Part shown: piece by piece, positions 8,480-17,700 of the stretch
Position numbering within the stretch: position 1 is the first letter of the stretch
How the letters are laid out: each line of letters opens with the position of its first letter
Assembly (NCBI RefSeq): GCF_934754915.1
Contig: NZ_CAKVKB010000020.1
Location: forward strand, 1 to 44,979
Length of the DNA: 44,979 nt
Direction of reading: 5' to 3'
DNA from: an uncultured Clostridium sp.
GTDB taxonomy: Bacteria > Bacillota > Clostridia > Clostridiales > Clostridiaceae
The notes under the pieces: model-generated
What the model saw: only the letters and a program-made list of their open reading frames with translations
Told to the model about the DNA's origin: nothing
The model's database searches: none
Made by a program: the position numbers and the translations under genes

Positions 8480-8857
8480 TTAACTTAAAAGTAACAAAAT
8501 TAAACTAATGAATAGTTCATCATCTTTTACACCTTCTTGATACAAAAAGAAAATTAAGCAAATTAAAAGAATATCATCAAAATAAAGTTTTAAACCAAAT
8601 AATTCAAAAAAATAGTCAGAGTTAGAATCTGATTTTTTTGAATTATTTTTTTCGTCCAAATTATCAATATTGTTATGTAAAGTATCAGAATTACCTTGAG
8701 TGTTATTATGATATTTATTCACATTATTATGTAAAGAATTACGGGAATTGCTTTTTTCCGTAGAAGCAGAAAGACGATTACTATAATTAGCATATGGGCG
8801 ATTATAATAATTACTGTAATAATTATTGTAAAAAAAAGGATAGCGAAAAATAGGCAT
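8480..8857 (-). CDS. Asn/Tyr-rich protein with hydrophobic C-terminus
   Basis: A 125-aa protein of unknown function. The N-terminal 30 residues are rich in Tyr, Asn and Pro/Phe, the middle is a Ser/Asn low-complexity stretch, and the end (FGLKLYFDDILLICLIFFLY, then a short polar turn and FISLILLLLS) looks like one or two membrane helices. Such tails occur in small, poorly characterised clostridial proteins; a link to sporulation or the envelope is only a guess. Its ATG overlaps the stop codon of the upstream gene (TAATG at 8859-8855), with the ribosome site AAAGGAG inside that gene, so the two are translationally coupled. Confidence 0.65.
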   Translation of the reverse strand: MPIFRYPFFYNNYYSNYYNRPYANYSNRLSASTEKSNSRNSLHNNVNKYHNNTQGNSDTLHNNIDNLDEKNNSKKSDSNSDYFFELFGLKLYFDDILLICLIFFLYQEGVKDDELFISLILLLLS

Positions 8858-9321
8858 TAACTTCCAGCTCCTTTTTCATTTTTAAATAAATTAGATATTT
8901 GTGTAATTTTAAATAAATTTACATACTGATCTATTTTTTTCTGCTTACTTTCTCTAAGATATGGTTTTAGAGAGTAAAGTAGTTTACTTCTTGGGTCATC
9001 TTTTTTATTAAGAGTTTCCATAATTGTTTTTATTTTTAAAATAGTTTCAAAATCTATATTATTTGTTGAAGAATTATTGGTATCAGTTGAATTATGAGGG
9101 TTTACCGAATTATTTGAGTTGGACAAGTTTGAATTAGCAGAAGAATTATCTTGAGGATTGCTTTTTAAAATATTAGCCAGATTTCCAATCATTTCAGGAG
9201 TTATATTCAGATTTTGCGACTCATTTATATTTTCTGAATTATTTGAACTATCAGATTTTTGTGTATTATTAAGAATGTTCTTAAAATTATTAATAATATT
9301 TGAAATATTGTCTTCTGCCAT
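8857..9321 (-). CDS. Hypothetical protein, Ser/Asn linker, conserved helical C-terminus
   Basis: A 154-aa protein of unknown function. Residues 1-55 form amphipathic helices (NISNIINNFKNIL; ITPEMIGNLANILKSN), residues about 60-95 are a Ser/Asn linker, and the C-terminus (FETILKIKTIMETL, KDDPRSKLLYSLKPYL, then KKIDQYVNLFKITQISNLF) is helical and basic, a pattern I associate with small conserved clostridial proteins. The start at 9321 is chosen because AAAGGAG is 9 bases upstream; the ATG three codons earlier abuts that site. Middle gene of a three-gene operon. Confidence 0.6.
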   Translation of the reverse strand: MAEDNISNIINNFKNILNNTQKSDSSNNSENINESQNLNITPEMIGNLANILKSNPQDNSSANSNLSNSNNSVNPHNSTDTNNSSTNNIDFETILKIKTIMETLNKKDDPRSKLLYSLKPYLRESKQKKIDQYVNLFKITQISNLFKNEKGAGS

Positions 9322-9340
9322 AAAACTCATCTCCTTTAAT

Positions 9341-9496
9341 TTAACTCATATTATTTTTAGAATTTAAAGCTTGAATTATTCGCTGTTTTTCTTCTGGACT
9401 TAAAATTTGATTTAATTGATTTAGCCCATTTGATAACTGATTTTTGTCCATTTTATTTAACATACTCATTAAATAAGAAATATCGACATTATTCAT
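9341..9496 (-). CDS. Hypothetical 51-aa protein, first gene of small operon
   Basis: A 51-codon gene beginning MNNVDISYLMSMLNKMDKNQ and including ILSPEEKQRIIQALN. It has AGAGGTG seven bases before the ATG and a good promoter at 9520-9548. It is a predicted helical peptide with no signal sequence. Its stop lies 19 bases before the next start. The repeated small size and order suggest the three products act together. Function unknown. Confidence 0.6.
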   Translation of the reverse strand: MNNVDISYLMSMLNKMDKNQLSNGLNQLNQILSPEEKQRIIQALNSKNNMS

Positions 9497-9519
9497 ATTC
9501 TTCACCTCTTTATAATTAT

Positions 9520-9548
9520 ATTATATGAGACATAAAAATATGTGTTAA
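9520..9548 (-). promoter_or_regulatory. Promoter of the three-gene small operon
   Basis: On the minus strand TTAACA (9548-9543), 17 bases, then TATAAT (9525-9520), about 24 bases upstream of the 51-aa gene. Confidence 0.6.
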
Positions 9549-9596
9549 TAAAATTAACTATATTACATAAAAAGTTACAAAAAATGTAAAAAACTA

Positions 9597-9625
9597 TTGC
9601 AAAAAAGCCTGAAAAGCTTTATAAT
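9597..9625 (+). promoter_or_regulatory. Upstream promoter of surface module 1
   Basis: TTGCAA (9597-9602), 17 bases, perfect TATAAT (9620-9625). A transcript from here would have a leader of about 215 bases that includes the folded element at 9716-9772. A second, weaker site that aligns with P1 of the other two modules has ATGTAAC at 9662-9668 and TTTAAT at 9685-9690. Confidence 0.5.
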
Positions 9626-9715
9626 AAGAAGTATGGTGTATAATTATGTCCAAAATAAAAAATGTAACATAATTGTAATAAAAATTTAATAAAAAAGTCA
9701 AAGAAAAACGAAAAA

Positions 9716-9772
9716 AAGCATCCGTAAAGATAGAGAAGAGACTATCACAGAGCGAAAACGGATTGAAGGCTT
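9716..9772 (+). promoter_or_regulatory. Nested inverted-repeat leader element of module 1
   Basis: AAGC (9716-9719) pairs with GCTT (9769-9772), ATCCGT (9720-9725) with ACGGAT (9758-9763), and inside them GATAG (9729-9733) with CTATC (9742-9746). It contains the CCGTAAA sequence shared with the leaders of modules 2 and 3, 57 bases before the downstream -35. It could be a cis-acting RNA or a protein operator. I do not recognise a known riboswitch. Confidence 0.45.
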
Positions 9773-9778
9773 GAATTA

Positions 9779-9807
9779 TTGACTTAAAAATAGCACTTTT
9801 ATATAAT
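9779..9807 (+). promoter_or_regulatory. Downstream promoter (P2) of surface module 1
   Basis: TTGACT (9779-9784), 17 bases, perfect TATAAT (9802-9807); the start would be near 9814, giving a short leader of about 34 bases with GGGAGG before the ATG at 9848. The 9497-9847 gap therefore contains two plus-strand promoters, one minus-strand promoter and the folded element. Confidence 0.65.
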
Positions 9808-9847
9808 AACATAAGTATGAAGTGTACAAAAAAGGGAGGAATTTAAT

Positions 9848-12800
9848 ATGAACAGTACAAGAACAAATTTAATCAATAAAATTTGTGCGATCCTAGCGAT
9901 ATTTGCATTAACAGTTTCAGACTTTGTATTTGTTGGAAAATCAGCAGTAAGTTATGCTATAGATGTAGTAAAAACAAATCATGCAAATGTCGAATTTTCT
10001 GCGTATTTTCAAGATGAAAACGGAGAAAAAATACAAAGAATCGAAGAAAATATAGATAAAGAAGCATATCTATATGTAGATGTATCGGTTAAAAATGAAG
10101 GATATTTCGATGGAGAAATAAAAGTGGCAGATGGAAACTTTAATGTAAAAAGTGACGAAATATCTGATGGAGTAAGTGAGATAAAAGATAATGTTGTAAA
10201 ATTAAAACAAATAAATGCTGGAAGTACGTCAAAAATTAAGTTAGCAATCGAAGCTAAAAAAGAAAACAGCATAAATGCATCAACATTAGATGGTAAAACA
10301 AAAATCGAATTAAATGGTCAATACATTAACAGTAAAAATGTTGAAAAAAATAAATATATAGAAATAAGCGGAAACGATGAAGTAGATGTAAAATGGAAAT
10401 CAAGTGATGATTCAAAAATAGAGCTTGATGGAAGATTGCTTACAAACTCTATATATGAAATTGAAGGAGAAAATAAAAGGTTGGTACAGATGGTAGTAAA
10501 CAGCAAAGTAGCAAACAATAGCTACCCTGTAAAAACTACAGAATTGTCACTAAATGTTCCTGAAAAAGTTGAAAACGTAAAAGTAACAGCAAGAAGTGTA
10601 AAAGGAACAAATAACCAAGCTGAATTTGGAGAATCAAACTATGAATACAAGAAAGAAGAAAAGAAACTAACAATAAAAGTATCAAATGAGAATACAGACC
10701 AAATAAGCTGGGAAAAAGATGCAGTGGATACATTTGTTGTAACATATGTGCTAAATCCAAGTGAAAACATTGCAAATGAAGATATTCAAATAGATGACAA
10801 AATAACATTACATGATGGAAAAGAATTAACAGACTCAAAAAATGTTCATATTGAAGAAGAAATAGATGGAGTAATATCAAGTACAATAGAGAGTAGTGAA
10901 AATGAAATCTATAAAGGAAAGATATATACAGGAGAAGAAAGAGACTATACAGAAATAAACAAAATAAATGTAGATTATATAGAATCAGAAGACAAAATAG
11001 AAATAGAACAAAAAGCAGCAACATACTTAGAAGGAGAAAATGAAAAAGATGCAAACATTCTATATAAAGAAACAAAAATAAGCAAAGATGAATTCTTAAA
11101 AATCTTTGGAGAAAATGGATATATAACAATAAAATCTTCAGAAGGTACAGTAATATCAAATATAAACAAAGATACAGAAGCAAATGAAGAAGGAAAAATA
11201 GTAGTAACATATCCAGATGGACAAAAAGAATTAAAAATAGAAACAAGTAAACCTGAAAACATAGGAACATTAAATATAGAAAATACAAGAGCTATAATTG
11301 ATGCAGGATATGGAAGAGATGAAATAAAGAATATAGTAGGAATAAAAGAAAGAGTAACAACAAATACAAAAGTTGCAGAAAAAATAATAACATTAAAAGA
11401 AACAGAAACAGTAGGAAACATGTCTGTAGATGTAGAAAAAATTTCAACAGTAGCAAATAGTCAAACAATAACAGTAGATGCAACATTAGATGCAAGTGAT
11501 GAAAGTAAAGATCTATATAAAAATCCTACAGTAACAATAAAATTACCAAAAGAAATGACATTAATAAAAGCACAATATGCAACATTATATAAAAATGGAC
11601 TAGAAGTAGAAAGTGCAAAAACAAGTAAAACATCAAATGGAGAAAGTCAAATAAGTGTCAAATTTAAAGGTGAACAACAAAAATATGATGTAGCAGGTGG
11701 AACAAAGGTAAGCTTTAAATTAGAAGTATCAACAGATAAATTAACACCAAGTAAAAAGAGTCAAATTGAAATGATATACTCAAACGAAAATAAAAATGAA
11801 GAAAAAACATCAAATACAGAAATTAGTTTTGAATCACAATATGGAATAATGATATATAACCAAATAGTAAATTACAATGATGGAAATTCAATTGTAACAG
11901 TAGATAAAGAAACAGCATATGGAGAATTAAGTACAAATGCACCTGAAAAAGAAATGGTAATAAATACTGCTTTAATAAATAACTATGGAGAAAATGTAAC
12001 AGATGTAACATTAATAGGACAGATACCAGCTAATCAAGATGAAGAAAGCTATGTAGCAAAGTTAAATGAATTAAAAACTAATAATGAAAAATTAAAAATA
12101 TATTATTCAAATAAAAAGGATGCTAAAGCAGAAGACGAAAGTTGGGGAGAATATAAAGAAGATGCAGTATGCTACAAAGTAGTAGTAGATGAAATGGAAA
12201 AAGAAGAGGTATTAAAATTAAATGTACCAGTTACAATTCCTGAAAATATAAAATATAACAAAAAAGGAACATTTTCATCTGTAGTAACAGCAGATTATAA
12301 AGGAAACATAGAAAGTAATACTTCAAATATAATATTAGCAACAAAAACAAGTATGGCAGAAAGTTCAAAAGAAAGAGAAGTTTCTAACGAAACAGAAACA
12401 GGATTTAATACAAAAATTAGTGCTTCAGTTGGAAATGACAGTTTATCAGAAAATGATAATATTTATGAAGGACAAACAATCAGATATAAAGTAACATTAA
12501 TAAACAATACAGGAAAAGATTATACAAATGTAACTGTAAAGGCTAATCAAAAAAATGGATATGTATGGGATAATGTAGAAAAAGAAGGAACAAACCCATA
12601 TTATGGAACAACAACAAGAGAACATTTCTATGAAATTTCAGATTCAAATGATATTACATTAGGAAAAATTGAAAGTTTAAAAAATGGAGAAAGCTATACA
12701 TATGAATATGAAGCTTCTGTATATACTTTAAACAACGAAAAAATAGATGGAAATAAGACTTTTGGAACAATAACAGCAATTTCAGATGACAAATCATTAA

Positions 12801-14776
12801 ATGAAACAATTTCAACAATAAAGAATAACATTAAAAATGCTGAATTACAAGTAAATATACTTAATGGTTCTTCAAATGAAATAGAATTGCCAAGTGGTAG
12901 TGCAATAAAATCTGTATTATCAATTAAAAACTTAACAAATCAGGCATTAACAGATATGGATGTAAAAGTAGCATATTCAAAAGGACTAGAATCTAGTGTG
13001 AAAATAATAGAAGAATATGAAGGAAATGTGTTATATGAAGGAAAAGAGACAAACAGTGATGGAATAACAATAATGACATTAAAAATAAAATCTATTGGAG
13101 CAAATGAAACAATAAACTTAGAAATGTTCCCAGCAACAGAATATGATCTTGGAAATGAAAAGAGCTTAGATGTTTGGATATTAGGAGAAGTAATAACATC
13201 AGAAAAAAATAGTTATATTTCTAATAAATTTGAAAAAACAGTAAAAGATTATACACCAAATATAGAACTAGCTCAACAAGGAAATTTTGAAGACGGAAAA
13301 ACAATAGATGTTAAAGTTGATAAAATAAATGATGGAGAAAAAATAGGATTTAAAGCAACAATAACAAATCATGAAGAAAATGAATATACAGTACAAATAG
13401 AATACCTTTTAGATAAAATGATAGATGTTCAAAGTGCAAAAATTCAAAGCCAAAGTGGAGAAGAAGATGTATTAAATCAAATTACATATAATGATTTGAA
13501 AAAAGATACACAAACAATTAAACCAGGGGAAACAGTGACATTGAACTTAGAAGGTGTTGTTGATGCGGTAGAAACGGAATCAATAACAAACAATTTAAAA
13601 GTTATCGACAATGTAAGTGGAAGAATAATAAAAAATAGTCAAACATTTTCTGTCAATAAAGGAGAAGATATAGACGAACCAGATGAAGATAACAATGATA
13701 ATAACAATAATGGAGACAATAACAATGGTGACAACAATAATAACCAAAATAATAATAACGGAAATAATTCTAATTCTGGAAATAACCAAGATAATAACCA
13801 AAATGAAGGTATAACATATACTGTATCTGGAAAGGCTTGGATAGACAATGATAAAGATGGTATTAGAAGTTCCACTGATGAACCAAAAGGAGAAATTGAA
13901 GTAACTGCCATGGATGCTGAAACAGGGAAAATAGTAGGTAATACAAAAACATCAGCAGACGGAACATATAGTCTTCAATTACCAAAAGGAAAATATATGA
14001 TTATATTTAAATATGATAGTAATCTATATACAACAACTGTATATCAAGCAGAAAATGCAAATCAGACAGAAAACTCAGATGCACTAGAAAGAAAAGTTTC
14101 AATAGATGGAAACACAATAACAGCAGGAGCAACAGATACATTTATGCTAGAAGAAAATATATCTAATTTAGATATAGGATTAGTTTTAAGAAGTTCATTT
14201 GATTTGAAATTACAAAAATATGTAAGCAAGATAACAATAAATAATGATACAAAAACACAAAACTATGAACAAAAAGATAATACAACATTAGCCAAAGCAG
14301 AAATTAAATCTAAAAACTTAAATGGTTCACTAGTTGTAATAGAATATAAAATAAAAGTAACAAACGTAGGTGAAGTTGCAGGATATGCTAGAAATATAGT
14401 TGATTATATGCCAGCAACATTAAATTTTAACTCAAGTCTAAATTCTGATTGGTACATATCAGGAAATAACTTGTATAATACAAGTTTGGCAAATACAAAG
14501 ATCGAACCAGGGGAAACAAAAGAGTTAACATTAGTATTAACAAAAACAATGACAGAATCAAATACTGGTTTGGTAAATAACAAAGCAGAAATTGCAGAAA
14601 GTTCAAATGAACTAGGAATTAAAGATGAGACAAATGAAAAAGGTTCAGCAGATGTAATCATAAGTGTAAGTACAGGAGCATTAGTAAATTATGTTGCAAC
14701 AACAGTAATTACATTAATTATATTAGCAGGATTAGCATATTTAGTAAATAAAAAATATTTAAGTAAAAAAATATAA
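9848..14776 (+). CDS. Giant surface protein, class I, module 1
   Basis: A 1,642-aa secreted, membrane-anchored protein. Residues 1-37 form a signal peptide ending near VSYA. The long middle is beta-rich, with alternating Thr/Asn/Lys and a DUF11-like repeat near residue 876 (YKVTLINNTGKDYTNVTVKA). An Asp/Asn-only linker covers about 1273-1318. An SdrD-B-like domain follows (about 1321-1438, with DNDKDGIRSS resembling its calcium loop), then a second DUF11-like domain, the juxtamembrane motif ISVSTG (14660-14677), a membrane helix and a Lys-rich tail. It shares extended similarity with the gene at 19707 (DVVKTNH, GQYINSKNVE, MTESNTGL) and the first half of the gene at 31265. It is the first gene of a two-gene unit. 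Likely an adhesin or stalk; ligand unknown. Confidence 0.8.
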   Translation: MNSTRTNLINKICAILAIFALTVSDFVFVGKSAVSYAIDVVKTNHANVEFSAYFQDENGEKIQRIEENIDKEAYLYVDVSVKNEGYFDGEIKVADGNFNVKSDEISDGVSEIKDNVVKLKQINAGSTSKIKLAIEAKKENSINASTLDGKTKIELNGQYINSKNVEKNKYIEISGNDEVDVKWKSSDDSKIELDGRLLTNSIYEIEGENKRLVQMVVNSKVANNSYPVKTTELSLNVPEKVENVKVTARSVKGTNNQAEFGESNYEYKKEEKKLTIKVSNENTDQISWEKDAVDTFVVTYVLNPSENIANEDIQIDDKITLHDGKELTDSKNVHIEEEIDGVISSTIESSENEIYKGKIYTGEERDYTEINKINVDYIESEDKIEIEQKAATYLEGENEKDANILYKETKISKDEFLKIFGENGYITIKSSEGTVISNINKDTEANEEGKIVVTYPDGQKELKIETSKPENIGTLNIENTRAIIDAGYGRDEIKNIVGIKERVTTNTKVAEKIITLKETETVGNMSVDVEKISTVANSQTITVDATLDASDESKDLYKNPTVTIKLPKEMTLIKAQYATLYKNGLEVESAKTSKTSNGESQISVKFKGEQQKYDVAGGTKVSFKLEVSTDKLTPSKKSQIEMIYSNENKNEEKTSNTEISFESQYGIMIYNQIVNYNDGNSIVTVDKETAYGELSTNAPEKEMVINTALINNYGENVTDVTLIGQIPANQDEESYVAKLNELKTNNEKLKIYYSNKKDAKAEDESWGEYKEDAVCYKVVVDEMEKEEVLKLNVPVTIPENIKYNKKGTFSSVVTADYKGNIESNTSNIILATKTSMAESSKEREVSNETETGFNTKISASVGNDSLSENDNIYEGQTIRYKVTLINNTGKDYTNVTVKANQKNGYVWDNVEKEGTNPYYGTTTREHFYEISDSNDITLGKIESLKNGESYTYEYEASVYTLNNEKIDGNKTFGTITAISDDKSLNETISTIKNNIKNAELQVNILNGSSNEIELPSGSAIKSVLSIKNLTNQALTDMDVKVAYSKGLESSVKIIEEYEGNVLYEGKETNSDGITIMTLKIKSIGANETINLEMFPATEYDLGNEKSLDVWILGEVITSEKNSYISNKFEKTVKDYTPNIELAQQGNFEDGKTIDVKVDKINDGEKIGFKATITNHEENEYTVQIEYLLDKMIDVQSAKIQSQSGEEDVLNQITYNDLKKDTQTIKPGETVTLNLEGVVDAVETESITNNLKVIDNVSGRIIKNSQTFSVNKGEDIDEPDEDNNDNNNNGDNNNGDNNNNQNNNNGNNSNSGNNQDNNQNEGITYTVSGKAWIDNDKDGIRSSTDEPKGEIEVTAMDAETGKIVGNTKTSADGTYSLQLPKGKYMIIFKYDSNLYTTTVYQAENANQTENSDALERKVSIDGNTITAGATDTFMLEENISNLDIGLVLRSSFDLKLQKYVSKITINNDTKTQNYEQKDNTTLAKAEIKSKNLNGSLVVIEYKIKVTNVGEVAGYARNIVDYMPATLNFNSSLNSDWYISGNNLYNTSLANTKIEPGETKELTLVLTKTMTESNTGLVNNKAEIAESSNELGIKDETNEKGSADVIISVSTGALVNYVATTVITLIILAGLAYLVNKKYLSKKI

Positions 14777-14792
14777 GTTGGAGGTGGAATGA

Positions 14793-17700
14793 ATGATAAA
14801 GAAATATAGAAATGGTATAATAGCTACTTTAATTAGTATTGTATTTTTAGTAGCAATATATGTATTGACTGGTCATGTGTATTCACAAATGTACAATCCA
14901 TCTTCAGAAAAAGAATTTATGACAGTAAAAGCTTCAGCAATCCTAGGAAAAGAATTAAATACAAATGGTCCTGTTTGGTTAGGCCTAAATTCAAAGGGAA
15001 TGCTAGGATGCTTCTGGCATAAAGAAAGCGGATATAATGGACTAGGTATGAATAACCAAATTCACTCAGTTTTTGATATAAAATTTGATGATGAAAAAGG
15101 TGTAATGAAAGTGGATTCCATTATAAACGAAAATACAAAAAATGAAAAGGGTCAAATTGTTAAAGTTTCTAAAACATCTTATGAAGATGGTTCAGGTATA
15201 GTTGCAACTTTAGCAGCACATGCATCAAGAAATAATAATGCGTTATATGTACAACATGCATTATATAATGCAATAGCTTCAGGAAAAACTGTACATGAAG
15301 CAGCAATTTTAGCAGAAATGGGATGGAGTAGGCAACAAGAAAGAAGTAATCCGGCAACAGACTCAGAGATTAATGAGTATAAATACATTAAAATACAACA
15401 AGATACGAAAAAATATACTCCTACAGAACGAAAAAGTGTAGCTAAAATAGATGGAAAAGAATATACAATAATAGGACAATTTAAAATAAAATTTGGAGGA
15501 AAAGGAATCAAAAAAGTAACAGTTGGTAATGCAAAATGGCAATCAACATCAGATAAAGACATTTATTACACAACATCAGCATTATCAAGTGGATCAATTA
15601 GTTGGTCAAATGATTTCAATGCTGCAACAACAGGAAAATATAAGTTAAGTGGTAAAAAGTTTTACATAGCAGTTCTAAGCTCTAAATTACCAGAAGGAAG
15701 CCAATATACAGTAAAGATGGAACAAGATAAATTTACATACAGAAATTCAAGAATAGCTGTGTGTGTGGGAGTGCAACAACAACAAACAGGTTTCTATATG
15801 TATGATAACACTTTACAATCAGTAGAAGGAGAAGTATCTTGGAATATTAAGAGAAATGGTTTAAAGACATTATCAATATCAAAAGTTGATGAAAGAACTG
15901 GCCAAGAATTAACAGGAGCAGGATTCAAGATTTATGCAGAATTAACAGATGGAACAAAAGGTTGGGTATCAGGAGATGTCGCAGCAACAAAGACATATGG
16001 AAATAATGCAACAGAATATGCTTCAAAAACTAATATAAATAATCTAAAAAAAGGTACATATTATATATATGAAACAACAGCCCCAGATAACTGTATTTTA
16101 AGTGAACAAACAGGATATCATCAAGCTGCTAATGGCTCTAATGATTTAGCAGGAGATTGGGTATTTATAGGTACTCAAACATTAACCCAAAATTCTGGAG
16201 GAAAAGTAACATTTACAGCTACAAATAAACCTCTTGCAGCTACAGAAATTATTAAAAAAGATATGACTACAGGCCAAGTATTAACAGGAGGTAAATTCAA
16301 ACTTTATGCAGTTCTAAATGATGGAACAAGAGGATGGATCTCAGGAGAGGCTTCAGGTAATAAATCATATGGGGATGCGCAAGGAGAATATGCGTCATCA
16401 ACTAAAATAGAAAAATTAAAATATGGAACATATTATATATATGAAACAGAAGCACCAGGTGGATATAACATAACAAAACAAACAGGATATCACCAAGCTT
16501 CAGAAGGTTCTAGCTCTTTAACAGGAGATTGGGCATATCTAGGAAATCAAATAATTGATATTAATTTCCCAGCAGACGGCGTATTTAAATTTGAAGCTGT
16601 TAACAAAAAGGTTGTTGAGGGAATAGAAGGAGATGTTTGGGTTGATAATCCACAACATAAAAACAATATAATAAATCATATTCACGATAGTGGTGATGGA
16701 GCTAAAGCAGGAATACCAGTAGTTTTATATAATTCTGAAAACCAGGTACTTGCTACAACAACAACAGATAGTAATGGACATTATGAAATTAAAAATAAAA
16801 ATGCAATATCAGGTGAAGATAAAGATATTTATTATGGTGACTTAGAAGGTGCTTGGATAGGATTTGCTTATAATAATAAAACTATCTATAACGAAGATGG
16901 AACAGTAAAAGAATATGGTTATGTAGTAGTAAATCCATATACAGGAACAGATGCAAAGGTTAATTCAAAAGCTCAAGAATGGACAATGACTAAAGAGAAA
17001 CTAGATGATAATATGTTAACAGGAATAGATCAAAATAGTGCAAATCCTGGTATGGCAGTAACAAATAGAACAGACATTAAATATTATTATGACGAATCAA
17101 CATACAAAGTTTCAAATATAAACTTAGGTTTAATAGAAAAACATGATGCTGATTATGATTTACAAGAAAATCTAGCATATATTAAAGTCAATATGAAAGG
17201 ATATACATACACATATAAATATGGTGACTCACCTGTTAGTACATCAACAAATGTACCAACAGTCGAAGAACAAAATTCAACAAAATCATATGGAGGAAAA
17301 ATATATCCATCAGATATAGTATATAATATTGCAAACCAAACAGATGAATTAAAAGTATATGTAGTATATAGTATTGATGTAACAAATAATGAAACTATGT
17401 ATCTAGATGATCTTTATACAGAAGAAAGATTATATTTGGATTCTTTAGTAAATACATATGATACAAATAGATATGAATTATGTACTAACGAAAATAATTC
17501 AGATAAATCAGACTTCGCTTTATGGAGAGATGAAGGAAATGGAAAAGCAAGCTATGATGTAAATAATGAAAATAGTGTTTATAGAAATGGTATGGCAAAA
17601 CAAGAAAAGAAAACATCATATATCCAATTTAGAATAAAAGAAGAAGCTTTAAGGAGAATTTTACAAGATAGAGTAACAGACGGCGAACTTGAAAATGCAC

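Noticed and set aside
8405..8480. T-box leader suggested by GGTTC-type stems and overlapping hairpins
   Set aside because: No T-box consensus, no specifier stem, and no downstream plus-strand gene; it lies between convergent genes.
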